This document shows, in pieces, positions 8,285 to 16,964 of a stretch of DNA of 64,000 nt. The translations under genes were made by a program, and so were the position numbers. The number at the start of each line of letters is the position of its first letter. Positions within the stretch are counted from its first letter, which is position 1. Location: positions 2,111,501 through 2,175,500 of the forward strand of contig NZ_PCOC01000002.1 in the NCBI RefSeq assembly GCF_002975205.1, written 5' to 3'. This DNA comes from Ochrobactrum vermis (lineage in GTDB: Bacteria > Pseudomonadota > Alphaproteobacteria > Rhizobiales > Rhizobiaceae). Below the pieces are notes generated by a model. That model was not told the origin of the DNA and did not search any database. It was given only the letters and a program-made list of their open reading frames with translations.

Positions 8285-9670
8285 ATGAAGGCTTGGGAAT
8301 TGACCCGCGATTTGCTGCGCGACACGAAACCGGTGGTGCGCACGGCGGAAGAACAGACCTGGGATGCGAGCGCCGTCATGAAGGCTCAGGACGACCTCAT
8401 GGCCATGTTCTGGAAAAGCAACGTGCCGGGATCGGCTGCCCCCGAATGTCTGATGGCAGGTGCGCTGCAATCGCTGGAAAGCAAGGGCTTTGTCCTTGCC
8501 CCCTATGAAGAACTTCTTCGTGACGGGCTGGCAGCACTTGAACGCGGTGACTTTGAAACGCTCTATCGTATCGACATGCGCCTGCGTGTCCTGATGCGCG
8601 CGGCTGAACCCGATCCGCACCACCCGTCGCAAAAGACAGTGCGTTACGGGTCGTGGGACGAATTCGACGCTGCCGTTCAATGGCCTGACGATGTGCTCTA
8701 CGCCGTCCAGTCCGATGATTTTCGCGACCGCACCGCTGCCGCCTGGATGGCGCAACTTGTCGGAGCTGCGGCTGGCACGGCACTGGAAGGCTATACGGCA
8801 GAAAACATCGCAGAGGTCTTCGGACCGATCCGCGATTATGTGCGTGAACCCAACACCTATAATGACGACATCACCTTCGAGATCGCTTTTCTGGAAGCCT
8901 TCGGCGACAAGGGCTCTGCCGTGACCAGCGCCGACATTGCCGAGCGCTGGACTTCATTGATCCCGCTTGGCTGGTCGGCGGAGGCAATCGCGCTTTCCAA
9001 TATGCGGCGCGGCCTCACCGCCCCTGAAACCGGCACATCCGACAATCCGTTCGACGAATGGATCGGCGCGCAAATGCGCGGCACAATTTGCGGCATGGTG
9101 GTGCCGGGCCGGGCCCGCGAAGCTGCCCGTCTCGCCTGGATGGATGCGGAAATCTCCCATGCCGGAAACGGAATTTTGGGCGAAGTTTTCAACGCTGTCA
9201 TGGCGGCGCGCGCCTTTGCGGTTAGCGATACGCGGGAATTGCTGGTCTCGACGGCAACGCTTTTCTCGACCGAAACCGAATATGGTGCGGTTCTGGACTT
9301 CGCGCTCGATGCCTGCCGTTCTGCCGACAACTGGCAGGACGCATGGGCGAAATGCGATGCGGAATATGCCGAATATAACTGGATTCACGTCTATCCAAAT
9401 GCAGCGGCGCAAGTGATTGCACTGTGGTTCGGCGAAGGCGATTTCGACCGCACGCTCGAAATCGTCTGCGGTATCGGCCACGATGTTGACTGCAACGCCG
9501 CGCAAATTCTGAGCATGGTCGCCATTCAACGTGGTTCCGGCATCATCGCCGAACGGTGGTCGAAGCCGCTTCTCGCCGACGACATCGTTACCTATATGCG
9601 CCGCCCGGCGAAAATCTCCTTCGACGCGCTCGTCGACCAGACGGTCAGTGCAGCGCGCAACGCTCTTTAA
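8285..9670 (+). CDS. ADP-ribosylglycohydrolase-family protein
   Basis: A 461-residue protein whose residues ~150-440 match the ADP-ribosylglycohydrolase fold, which hydrolyses N- or O-glycosidic ADP-ribose bonds with two divalent metals. Visible metal-site motifs are LVGAAAGTALEGY, NDDITFEIAFLEAFG (canonical DDT) and, near the end, GIGHDVDCNAAQILSMV (canonical GxDxD). The first ~140 residues are an additional helical domain that I cannot name. It sits 33 bp after the nucleoside permease and 74 bp before a nucleoside hydrolase, so the likely job is removing a ribosyl or ADP-ribosyl group from imported nucleosides or from NAD-derived compounds. The actual substrate is not known. Confidence 0.85.
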   Translation: MKAWELTRDLLRDTKPVVRTAEEQTWDASAVMKAQDDLMAMFWKSNVPGSAAPECLMAGALQSLESKGFVLAPYEELLRDGLAALERGDFETLYRIDMRLRVLMRAAEPDPHHPSQKTVRYGSWDEFDAAVQWPDDVLYAVQSDDFRDRTAAAWMAQLVGAAAGTALEGYTAENIAEVFGPIRDYVREPNTYNDDITFEIAFLEAFGDKGSAVTSADIAERWTSLIPLGWSAEAIALSNMRRGLTAPETGTSDNPFDEWIGAQMRGTICGMVVPGRAREAARLAWMDAEISHAGNGILGEVFNAVMAARAFAVSDTRELLVSTATLFSTETEYGAVLDFALDACRSADNWQDAWAKCDAEYAEYNWIHVYPNAAAQVIALWFGEGDFDRTLEIVCGIGHDVDCNAAQILSMVAIQRGSGIIAERWSKPLLADDIVTYMRRPAKISFDALVDQTVSAARNAL

Positions 9671-9692
9671 ATCTCTTTCACGCTTTTCCGAA

Positions 9693-9726
9693 CGCAAAAC
9701 CGCTTCACACTTTTGCTGGAAAAGCT
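9693..9726 (+). repeat. Partial palindromic intergenic repeat (R-type)
   Basis: A short copy of the GCAAAACCGTTTCACACTTTT-like motif (first part GCAAAACCGCTTCACAC) that also ends the repeat at 16859-16960. The ends GCAAAA and TTTTGC can pair to form a small hairpin. It lies inside the operon, between the ADP-ribosylglycohydrolase and nucleoside hydrolase genes, and ends 18 bp before the next start codon. Confidence 0.55.
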
Positions 9727-9744
9727 TTAACGCAGGAACCTATC

Positions 9745-10680
9745 ATGGCCCGTAAAATCATTATCGATACCGATCCCGGTCAGGACGATGCCGTCGCCAT
9801 TCTTCTGGCTTTGGCCAGCCCAGAACTCGACATTCTCGGTATCACCGCAGTGGCAGGCAACGGCCCGCTGGCGCGCACCGAAATCAATGCCCGCACGATC
9901 TGCGAAGTAGCAAAAAAGCCGGAAACCAAGGTGTTCGCAGGCGCCATCCGTCCGCTGGTTCGTCCGCTCGTGACGGCTGAGAACGTGCATGGCAAGACTG
10001 GCCTTGATGGCTATGATCTGCCCGCCCCGACCATGCCGCTGCAAGTGCAGCACGGCGTCGATTTCATCATCGAAACGCTGATGAAGGAAGAAGCCGGCAC
10101 CGTCACGCTCTGCCCGCTCGGACCGCTGACCAACATCGCATCCGCACTGATCCGCGAGCCGAAGATTGCTGAACGCGTCAAGGAAATCGTGCTGATGGGT
10201 GGCGGTTATTTCGAGGGCGGCAACATCACGCCGTCGGCGGAATTCAATATTTATGTCGATCCGCATGCCGCCGCGGTTGTGTTTAAATCCGGCATCAAGA
10301 TCACCATGATGCCACTCGATGTCACCCATAAAGTGCTGACCACCGAGAAACGCATCGCCGCCATTCGCGGCATCGGCACCCATGTCGGCGAAGTGGTCGC
10401 GGCATGGCTCGAATTCTTCGAGCGCTATGACGAAGCCAAGTACGGAACCGATGGCGGCCCGCTGCACGATCCGAACGTCATCGCCTATCTCATCAAGCCG
10501 GAACTCTATTCCGGACGCCAGTGCAATGTGGAAATCGAGATCAACTCGGAGCTGACAATCGGTGAAACAGTCATCGACTGGTGGGAAGTGACCGACCGTC
10601 CAAAGAACGCGCTTTTCATCAAGGATGTGGATGCGGATGGCTTCTTCAGCCTGCTGACCGAGCGTCTGGCGACGCTCTAA
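9745..10680 (+). CDS. Inosine-uridine-preferring-type nucleoside hydrolase
   Basis: A 311-residue enzyme that hydrolyses the N-glycosidic bond of ribonucleosides to base plus ribose. The N-terminal Ca-binding motif IIIDTDPGQDDAVAILLAL (residues ~5-23) is intact, as are the TLCPLGPLTNIA and GGGYFEGGNITPSAEFNIYVDP segments and the catalytic-His region GGPLHDPNVIAYLI near the C-terminus. The ATG at 9745 was chosen because it opens directly on the DTDPGxDD motif; the 63-codon open extension upstream covers the previous gene's end. As last gene of the uptake operon it would process imported nucleosides, feeding ribose to the ribokinase encoded on the opposite strand. Confidence 0.94.
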   Translation: MARKIIIDTDPGQDDAVAILLALASPELDILGITAVAGNGPLARTEINARTICEVAKKPETKVFAGAIRPLVRPLVTAENVHGKTGLDGYDLPAPTMPLQVQHGVDFIIETLMKEEAGTVTLCPLGPLTNIASALIREPKIAERVKEIVLMGGGYFEGGNITPSAEFNIYVDPHAAAVVFKSGIKITMMPLDVTHKVLTTEKRIAAIRGIGTHVGEVVAAWLEFFERYDEAKYGTDGGPLHDPNVIAYLIKPELYSGRQCNVEIEINSELTIGETVIDWWEVTDRPKNALFIKDVDADGFFSLLTERLATL

Positions 10681-10696
10681 ATCTTATTTTAGCCAC

Positions 10697-10729
10697 AAAA
10701 AAGCCGTGAGTGCCTTATTCTCGCGGCTT
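10697..10729 (-). terminator. Rho-independent terminator, possibly bidirectional
   Basis: A 10-bp stem (10701-10710 with 10720-10729, AAGCCGTGAG against CTCGCGGCTT, one G-T pair) with a 9-base loop. On the minus strand the stem is followed by a T-run (complement of 10697-10702), so it ends the ribokinase transcript. It also lies just after the plus-strand nucleoside operon. Confidence 0.7.
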
Positions 10730-10837
10730 CTTCGCCATGTTTGGCGAGGCTTTTTTACGCAGTTTTCAGCTCAAATTGAGCGATATCAGCGAAAACTGCC
10801 CCAAATCTTCACTTTGTCACAATTTGCCAAGCCAGCA

Positions 10838-11761
10838 TCATTGCTGACTTTGCAGAAGCGCTGCCACTTCCCCGGCGGTCGGCGCAGCCGAACCAGCACC
10901 GGCTCTTGTGACCGCAATCGCACCCGCTGCCGAACCGTACCGCACGCAATCATGCAAGGGCTGGCCTTGCGAAAATGCGACCGCGAAACCACCGTTGAAA
11001 CTGTCACCGGCAGCAACCGTATCCACCACCTTGACCTTGAACGGCGCAAAGTGTTTCACCTCGTCTGCCGTCACCAGCAGCGCACCACGACTTCCAAGCT
11101 TCACGATGACCGTCTTCGGGCCACGCTCCAGAAGATTGCGCGCGGCGGCTTCCGCCGAAGCAAGATCGGTCGGCTCGATACCGGTAATTTCGGCGGACTC
11201 CGTCTCGTTGGGAGAGATAATATCGCTGAGCGAAATCAGGTCGGCCATGCGGCTCGCATCACCGACAGGAGCCGGATCGAGCAAAACGCTGCCGCCTGCC
11301 GCACGGGCCGCTTTGGCCACGGCCAGATTGGCTTCGTGCGGAACTTCGCGCTGCAACAGCGTAATCTTCGCCTTGGCAATATCGGCAGCGTAACCGTCGA
11401 TGTCGGCAGTCGACCAACCCGCATTGGCTCCGGCGCAGACCGCGATCGTGTTCTGTCCGGCTTCCTCGACCTGAATGATCGCTATGCCCGTATCGACGCC
11501 GTCAATCACGCGCACGCTTCCGGTATTGAGGCCAAATTCCTGCATCTGCTTCAAGGCCAGTTCGCCAAAGGCATCATTGCCGACAGCACCGACGAAGCGA
11601 ATGTCACCGCCAAGCTTGGCAACTGCAACCGCCTGATTGGCCCCTTTGCCGCCAAGACCAATACCATAGCCCGATGCATTCACGGTCTGTCCCGGACGCG
11701 GCAATGCCGCCATTCTGGCACTAACATCCACATTCACACTGCCGAAAATAAAAATCTTCAA
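10838..11761 (-). CDS. rbsK: Ribokinase
   Basis: A 307-residue PfkB-family kinase that makes ribose 5-phosphate from ribose and ATP. Signature 1 is [18 protein letters not shown] (~residues 34-51); the anion hole/catalytic base motif is [13 protein letters not shown] (~residue 245). The start is taken as TTG at 11761, because GGAG lies 7 bases before it and the product opens [12 protein letters not shown], the usual ribokinase N-terminus. The ATG 27 bp upstream lies inside a repeat element and has no binding site. The gene converges on the nucleoside hydrolase, which releases its substrate. Confidence 0.93.
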   Translation of the reverse strand: MKIFIFGSVNVDVSARMAALPRPGQTVNASGYGIGLGGKGANQAVAVAKLGGDIRFVGAVGNDAFGELALKQMQEFGLNTGSVRVIDGVDTGIAIIQVEEAGQNTIAVCAGANAGWSTADIDGYAADIAKAKITLLQREVPHEANLAVAKAARAAGGSVLLDPAPVGDASRMADLISLSDIISPNETESAEITGIEPTDLASAEAAARNLLERGPKTVIVKLGSRGALLVTADEVKHFAPFKVKVVDTVAAGDSFNGGFAVAFSQGQPLHDCVRYGSAAGAIAVTRAGAGSAAPTAGEVAALLQSQQ

Positions 11762-11778
11762 CGGCTTTCTCCATCGTT

Positions 11779-11880
11779 TAGAGCGCATTTCGATCCGATT
11801 GGATCAGATCTGCGCTCTAACTTCTTCTTTAAGCATAATCTTGATCGCCCTCGTTTCACTCCGGTCGGATTATGCTCTAG
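11779..11880. repeat. Bru-RS-like palindromic element, copy A1
   Basis: A ~102-bp element that begins TAGAGC and ends GCTCTA. It has an inner palindrome around GATCCGATTGGATCAGATC, then a conserved spacer and the segment CGTTTCACTCCGGTCGGATT. The same element recurs at 18093, 20314 and 25986. It lies directly upstream of the ribokinase start. The identification as Brucella repeat sequence (Bru-RS) is from memory of that family's size and character, not from alignment. Confidence 0.75.
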
Positions 11881-11945
11881 CTGCCGCACCATAGCTGCGC
11901 CGAAACAAAACTTCCACGCCGGGCTTGTCACCATGCACAGAGAGT

Positions 11946-11973
11946 GAAAAAGCCGCGGATTTCTCCGCGGCTT
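11946..11973 (-). terminator. Rho-independent terminator
   Basis: A perfect 10-bp stem (AAGCCGCGGA, 11950-11959, with 11964-11973) and a 4-base loop. On the minus strand it is followed by five T residues (complement of 11946-11951). It sits 26 bp after the stop of the phytase-like gene and ends that transcript. Confidence 0.8.
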
Positions 11974-11998
11974 CATCATCTGACCCATTCGGGAGGAC

Positions 11999-13363
11999 TT
12001 ATTCAGCCTTCAGAAACTCGCCCACTTCCAGCAGGACGAATTCATTGTCATCCACCTTGTCGAGGGAACGGCCGGCGGAAAACGGCAGATTGTTGTCGTT
12101 GCCCACCACGATATGCGTGTCGTCGACACGATCCACATTCTCGATGGTCAGGAAAGGCATGTCGTAAATGCCTTCACGCCCGCCCTGGCGGCGCTTGTTT
12201 TCCGGGTCGGCAATGGCAAGCAGGTCGATATAGCCGATCTTGCGCACTTCCTTGCCAACATTGCTGTCGTCGAAAGCAATCTTGTAGATACGCTTGACCT
12301 TTGACGGCACATCGAAGCAATCGGCCTGCGGCTTCTTCGGATCGGCGCAGGCCTTGTCCGCCGTGCCGACGCCGTTGTCGCGCTCGATGACCAGCGCCGT
12401 GGTTTCATCCAGCATGTTGAAATCGCCGATGGCTTCGCCACCCTCCGCCAGCGGGTAGAGCCAGGAGCGACCCGTCCACTTCTTGTCGGCAACGCTAAAT
12501 TCGATGACGCGCAAGCCAGTCTTGCCGCTTTCGGTCTTTTCCGGCGCAGCATCGACGAAAAGCGGACCTTCCAGAAGACCGTAGAGCTTCGAGCCGTCCT
12601 TGGACATGGCAAGCCCCTCGAAGCCGCCCGAACGCTTCAGATTGTAAGACGGCAGCTTGAGGCTCGGATTGGCTGGCAAAGCAAGCTTCGGATTGTCCGG
12701 CGACACCACTTCCGTCTCGCCGACGAAAGTCGGGATGACGTCGGTCAACTTGCCGTCCGTGTCGAATTTCAGCAGAAACGGACCGAATTCCTCACCAACC
12801 CAGAAACCGTCCGCCGCCGGCTGGATGGATTCCACGTCAAAATCGGCTCCGGTCAGATAACGCTTTTCAGCCCCTTCCATGACAATGGGAAACGGAGCTT
12901 TCCTGTCCGGATCGCTGAGGAACACAGTCTTTACGCGCTCGACCGTTCCCTTTTTCCAGTCGAACTTGACATTGTGCAGCATCAGCATGGCATCCGGCGA
13001 ATTGAGCTTTGAACCGAAGCCATTGTCGGACAGCGACCAGAAGCTGCCGTCTTCCATGGTCTTGATGCCGGAAAAGCCCTGCACCGGCTGACCATCGAAC
13101 GGCACCGAAAGGCCGGTCTTGCGCACGCCGTCCTTGCCTTCAACAGTGCCCGTGCCTTCCGCGCGCTTGCGGTCGGCGGTGGTGAACTTGCCTGACGTCT
13201 TCAGATGATCGGCCGCATCTTCCGGCGCGGCGATGATGGTGTTTGCAGGCAGAATAGCATGGGCCTTGAGCGTGGCTGGAAAGGCCTGTTCTTCAGCGGA
13301 GGCCGGAAACGCCAATGCGACGGCACCGGCAAGCATGGTCGAGGCGACGAGACGCGATATCAT
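11999..13363 (-). CDS. Exported phytase-like esterase family protein
   Basis: A 454-residue secreted protein of the 'esterase-like activity of phytase' family, a beta-propeller type fold. A Sec signal peptide is clear (ISRLVASTMLAGAVALAFP, cleavage after ASA near residue 23). Family-like segments are QGFSGIKTMEDGSFWSLSDN (~residues 80-99), FWVGEEFGPFLLKFD and GFEGLAMSKDGSKLYGLLEG, the last being the acidic propeller motif seen in this family. The ATG at 13363 is preceded by GGGGAC and gives the signal peptide; the longer frame upstream does not. Next to a PhoX-type phosphatase, it suggests extracytoplasmic release of phosphate, but enzymatic activity of this family is poorly defined. Confidence 0.85.
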   Translation of the reverse strand: MISRLVASTMLAGAVALAFPASAEEQAFPATLKAHAILPANTIIAAPEDAADHLKTSGKFTTADRKRAEGTGTVEGKDGVRKTGLSVPFDGQPVQGFSGIKTMEDGSFWSLSDNGFGSKLNSPDAMLMLHNVKFDWKKGTVERVKTVFLSDPDRKAPFPIVMEGAEKRYLTGADFDVESIQPAADGFWVGEEFGPFLLKFDTDGKLTDVIPTFVGETEVVSPDNPKLALPANPSLKLPSYNLKRSGGFEGLAMSKDGSKLYGLLEGPLFVDAAPEKTESGKTGLRVIEFSVADKKWTGRSWLYPLAEGGEAIGDFNMLDETTALVIERDNGVGTADKACADPKKPQADCFDVPSKVKRIYKIAFDDSNVGKEVRKIGYIDLLAIADPENKRRQGGREGIYDMPFLTIENVDRVDDTHIVVGNDNNLPFSAGRSLDKVDDNEFVLLEVGEFLKAE

Positions 13364-13451
13364 GATAAGTCCCCGTTGGAATTGACATACAGGGACGCAA
13401 TTAGGCTGGCTTTGTATCGCTGGCTTGACGCTTCCGTGAAGCTTTGACGAA

Positions 13452-13475
13452 GGCCCCCAGCTTTCGCTGGAGGCC
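13452..13475 (-). terminator. Terminator-like hairpin after phoX-like gene
   Basis: A stem of GGCC-C-CCAGC against GCTGG-A-GGCC with a TTTC loop, 17 bp after the stop of the PhoX-type gene. It lacks a long T-run on either strand, so termination is only probable. Confidence 0.4.
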
Positions 13476-13491
13476 GCACCCAATCCAATTG

Positions 13492-15483
13492 TCAGACAGC
13501 GATCTTGCCGCCGCCCTGTTTGGTGATCGCCACCACGGCAGGCCGCACCGGCATATCGTCCTTGAAGTCCGGCCAGCGGGTGGACAGATCCTCGTAATAG
13601 GACGGACGGCCATGACCATCCCAATCCTCGCCGCCATCGCCCGGATGCTGCACGGCAACGAACGCCGTCTCATCATCGGGCGCAAACAGCGGGCCGCACA
13701 TTTCCGCACCCACCGGCACGCGGTAGAACAGTTTCGAGGTAGCGCGCGCATCGCCTTCCGTATCAACCGCCCAAAGCCCGTCCGTGCGGCCGGTATCCTT
13801 GTTGCTGTTGCCATCGGTTGCGACCCACAGCCGACCGGCGCTATCGACGGCGGCATTGTCCGGCATACCGAACCAGCCATTGCGCGTCGTATCGGTGGAG
13901 AAGCTGGCACCAATTTCAGCCACGGTTGGATCGCCGCATTTCAGCAGCACTTCCCACTTGCCGGTTGTTGCGGCAAAATCCTGGCCATCTTCCTCAATCT
14001 CGATGATATGGCCAAAGGCGTTCTTGGCGCGCGGATTGGCGGCATCCACCTGATCATCCTTGCGCTTGGTGTTGTTGGTGAGCATGACGTAAACGCGGCC
14101 ATTGACCGGGTTCGGTTGCACGTCTTCGGGGCGGTCCATCTTGGTGGCGCCGAGAAGGTCGCCTGCGCGCCGCGCTTCGATCAGCACATCAGCCTGACTT
14201 TTGAAGCCGTTCTGTTCGGTCAGCGGGCCCTGGCCGAAAACCAGTGGCATCCATTCGACCTTGCCATCCTCGTGGAATTTGGCCACGTGAAGCGTGCCTT
14301 CATCCAGCAGATCCATATTGGCGGCGCGATCATCCGGGTTGAACTTGCCCGCCGTCACGAACTTGTAGACATAATCGAATCGTTCGTCGTCTCCCAGATA
14401 GAAGACCACGCGTCCATCCTTGTTGACGATGGATTCGGCCCCCTCATGCTTGAAACGGCCGAGCGCGGTCCGCTTTTTCGGTGCCGAGTTCGGATCGGAC
14501 ACATCGACCTCGACAATCCAGCCGAAGCGGTTCGGTTCGTTCGGCTCCTTGGAAACATCGAAACGGTCGTAGAAACGTCCCCATTCATACGAGCCTTCGG
14601 GAATACCCATGCGCTTGTAATTGGCGGTTTCCGCATGACCTTCCGGCAGCTCGCCGATGAAATAGCCATGGATGTTTTCCTCGGCCATGATGTAGGTGCC
14701 CCACGGCGTGACGCCGCCTGCGCAATTGTTGACGGTGCCGAAAACCTTGGTGCCCGAAGGGTCGGCATTGGTCTTGACGCGATCATGACCGGCCACGGGA
14801 CCGCTCAGCGCCATCTCGGTATTGGAGGTGATACGGCGGTTGTTTGCACCGTCGAGCACCGGTTGCCATTTGCCGTCCTGCTTGCGGATTTCGACAATTG
14901 TGCCGCCATGGGCAGCCATTTCGATATCCACCTGCTCTCTGGAGAGCGGGGCCTGCTCGACCTTGCCATCGACGATCTTCACAAGGCCGGGGAACATCAG
15001 ATGCGGGTTGGTATATTCGTGATTGACCACGAGAAAGCCGTGTTCCGGCGATCCCTCGATAGCAATATAGCCGACATAATCATTGTTGTAGCCGAACTGG
15101 CGTGCCTGCGCTTCGGCAGACTGTTTCGCCGGATCGAAGTCCGGCGCATCGGCGAAGAGCTTGTCGCCCCAGCGCAAAAGCACATCGGCATCATAGCCTT
15201 CGGCGACATGGTGATGCGCATCGACACCGGCTTCGACCTCCTTGAAGGAAAAGGCCGAACCGGAGGCGGCGCGCGCTTCACCGGCGCTCATCAGTGCGAG
15301 CGGGCTGACGGTTGCCGCAATGGCCGAGACAGCGAGCGATCCACGCAGAAAACCGCGGCGGGAAAAGCGCCGGCTAATGATTTCACCCATGGTGGGATTG
15401 TCGGACGGATTGCGCGGATCGGCATCTGCTTCTTCCAACTGGCTGGTCTTGAACAGACTTGGCTGGGAAAGATTCTCTGACAT
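13492..15483 (-). CDS. phoX: PhoX-family alkaline phosphatase (DUF839), Tat-exported
   Basis: A 663-residue protein of the PhoX/DUF839 family, Ca- and Fe-dependent phosphomonoesterases or diesterases that act outside the cytoplasm. It carries a long Tat leader: RRFSRRGFLRGSLAVS at ~residues 38-53, then a hydrophobic stretch and EARA cleavage site near residue 72. Family segments include GDKLFADAPDFDP, YIAIEGSPEHGFLVVNHEYT, GGVTPWGTYIMAEENIHGYF and the C-terminal RPEDVQPNPVNGRVYVMLTNN. The start ATG at 15483 gives the usual long pre-Tat extension. It shares orientation with the phytase-like gene 128 bp downstream; both fit phosphate acquisition. A Pho box was not identified with confidence. 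Confidence 0.88.
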   Translation of the reverse strand: MSENLSQPSLFKTSQLEEADADPRNPSDNPTMGEIISRRFSRRGFLRGSLAVSAIAATVSPLALMSAGEARAASGSAFSFKEVEAGVDAHHHVAEGYDADVLLRWGDKLFADAPDFDPAKQSAEAQARQFGYNNDYVGYIAIEGSPEHGFLVVNHEYTNPHLMFPGLVKIVDGKVEQAPLSREQVDIEMAAHGGTIVEIRKQDGKWQPVLDGANNRRITSNTEMALSGPVAGHDRVKTNADPSGTKVFGTVNNCAGGVTPWGTYIMAEENIHGYFIGELPEGHAETANYKRMGIPEGSYEWGRFYDRFDVSKEPNEPNRFGWIVEVDVSDPNSAPKKRTALGRFKHEGAESIVNKDGRVVFYLGDDERFDYVYKFVTAGKFNPDDRAANMDLLDEGTLHVAKFHEDGKVEWMPLVFGQGPLTEQNGFKSQADVLIEARRAGDLLGATKMDRPEDVQPNPVNGRVYVMLTNNTKRKDDQVDAANPRAKNAFGHIIEIEEDGQDFAATTGKWEVLLKCGDPTVAEIGASFSTDTTRNGWFGMPDNAAVDSAGRLWVATDGNSNKDTGRTDGLWAVDTEGDARATSKLFYRVPVGAEMCGPLFAPDDETAFVAVQHPGDGGEDWDGHGRPSYYEDLSTRWPDFKDDMPVRPAVVAITKQGGGKIAV

Positions 15484-15664
15484 TGCTGGCTCCCTATCGA
15501 ACAGTGGAGTTGCAAATTAGAAGTACTCGATGACAGCCGGACGACATCGGGGCTGCCGCTGCGGAATTCTGCCCAGAAAATTTCTACCCTAGCGATAGAA
15601 TAATTTTGCTGGCAAATGCGCTTTCCGATAAAACCATCCCGGTTTATCGATTGAGGGGTTGGTG

Positions 15665-16861
15665 ATGACCGACATGACGACCGCACGGCGCAATATTGTT
15701 GTCCTGACGATGGCACAGGCACTTGGTGCTTCCAGCCCGCCTATCGTAATTTCGCTTGGCGGTCTGGTGGGCCAGAAACTGTCTTCCGATCCGGCGCTCG
15801 TCACGCTTCCCGTCAGCCTGTTCAATCTCGGCCTCGCACTCGGCACGCTGCCCGCAGCCTTCTTCATGCGCCAGTTCGGGCGCCGTAATGCCTATATGCT
15901 GGGCGCACTTGTCGGCGCTTCGGCGGGCGTGATCGCAGCGGCAGGTATTTTTGCAGCCTCCTTCCTTATCTTTTGTCTGGGCACGCTGACCGCCGGTTTC
16001 TACGCCGCCTATGTCCAGAGTTATCGCTTTGCAGCCACCGACGCGGCGGCGGACAATATGAAGGCACGCGCCATCTCATGGGTCATGGTAGGAGGGCTCG
16101 TCGCGGCAATCGTCGGGCCACAGCTCGTCATCTGGACGCGCGATACCATTCCGGATGCGATGTTTGCGGGCAGCTTCCTCAGCCAGGCGATGCTGGGCCT
16201 TCTGGCCCTTCCCGTCCTTTTCATGCTGCGTGCGCCGAAGATCCGCAAAGACCCCGGCGCTGTCCATGACACGGGCCGTCCTCTTGGCGAAATTCTCCGT
16301 TCGCCACGCTTCATCCTTTCCGTCGCTGCTGGCGTTTGTTCCTATGCGCTCATGACATTTGTGATGACGGCAGCGCCTATCGCCATGGTCGGCCATGGCC
16401 ATTCCGTCGACCATGCAGCACTTGGCATCCAGTGGCATGTGCTGGCCATGTTCGCGCCGAGCTTCTTCACCGGAAAGCTCATCACCCGTTTCGGCAAGGA
16501 AAAGATAACCGCGCTCGGGCTGGTATTGATCGCCTTCTCCGCCATCATTGCGCTGGGCGGTTTCGATGTCGGTCATTTCTGGGGCGCGCTGATCTTCCTC
16601 GGCATCGGCTGGAATTTCGGCTTTATCGGCGCAACCGCCATGATAACGGACTGCCACACGCCAGCAGAACGCGGCAAGGCACAGGGCGCCAATGATTTCA
16701 TCATGTTCGGCACCGTAGCCTGCGCTTCGTTCTTTGCAGGTTCGCTGCTGCATTCTTCAGGCTGGGAAACCATCAACTGGCTCGTCTTCCCGATAGTCGC
16801 CCTTGTTCTGGTGCCGCTTATCCTGCGTCTGAAGCCGAAAAGGGCTGCAGCCGAAGCCTAG
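15665..16861 (+). CDS. MFS transporter, YnfM-like
   Basis: A 398-residue major facilitator with about 12 membrane segments. N-half features are LVTLPVSLFNLGLALGTLPA and the loop-2/3-like FMRQFGRRNAYMLGALVGAS (~residues 68-87); the C-half has KLITRFGKEKITALGLVLI. GAGGGG lies 7 bases before the ATG at 15665, so in-frame TTG and GTG codons just upstream were not used. It is divergent from the PhoX-type gene with a ~180-bp gap. The substrate cannot be told. Its stop codon TAG (16859-16861) is the first three bases of a repeat element. Confidence 0.9.
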   Translation: MTDMTTARRNIVVLTMAQALGASSPPIVISLGGLVGQKLSSDPALVTLPVSLFNLGLALGTLPAAFFMRQFGRRNAYMLGALVGASAGVIAAAGIFAASFLIFCLGTLTAGFYAAYVQSYRFAATDAAADNMKARAISWVMVGGLVAAIVGPQLVIWTRDTIPDAMFAGSFLSQAMLGLLALPVLFMLRAPKIRKDPGAVHDTGRPLGEILRSPRFILSVAAGVCSYALMTFVMTAAPIAMVGHGHSVDHAALGIQWHVLAMFAPSFFTGKLITRFGKEKITALGLVLIAFSAIIALGGFDVGHFWGALIFLGIGWNFGFIGATAMITDCHTPAERGKAQGANDFIMFGTVACASFFAGSLLHSSGWETINWLVFPIVALVLVPLILRLKPKRAAAEA

Positions 16862-16960
16862 AGCGGTTCCTATTTCAACAGAATCGCCGGAACCGCTCTA
16901 ACTATTTGTTTCATCGCATTATCCTACGCAAAACCGTTTCACACTTTTGCTGGAAATGCT
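16859..16960. repeat. Palindromic intergenic repeat R2
   Basis: A composite element with a perfect 12-bp hairpin (TAGAGCGGTTCC, 16859-16870, with 16889-16900), then a second smaller hairpin between GCAAAA and TTTTGC around 16929-16951 and a GGAAATGCTC tail. It shares the TAGAGC/GCTCTA ends with the Bru-RS-like copies. It supplies the stop codon of the MFS gene. Confidence 0.65.
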
Positions 16961-16964
16961 CCGA

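Noticed and set aside
10706..11947. A 413-codon plus-strand open frame
   Set aside because: Antisense to the ribokinase, which has both PfkB signatures; the frame also crosses a terminator and a repeat.
13444..15480. A 678-codon plus-strand open frame
   Set aside because: It is antisense to the PhoX-type gene, which has a Tat leader and family segments. The long frame comes from high G+C codon use.
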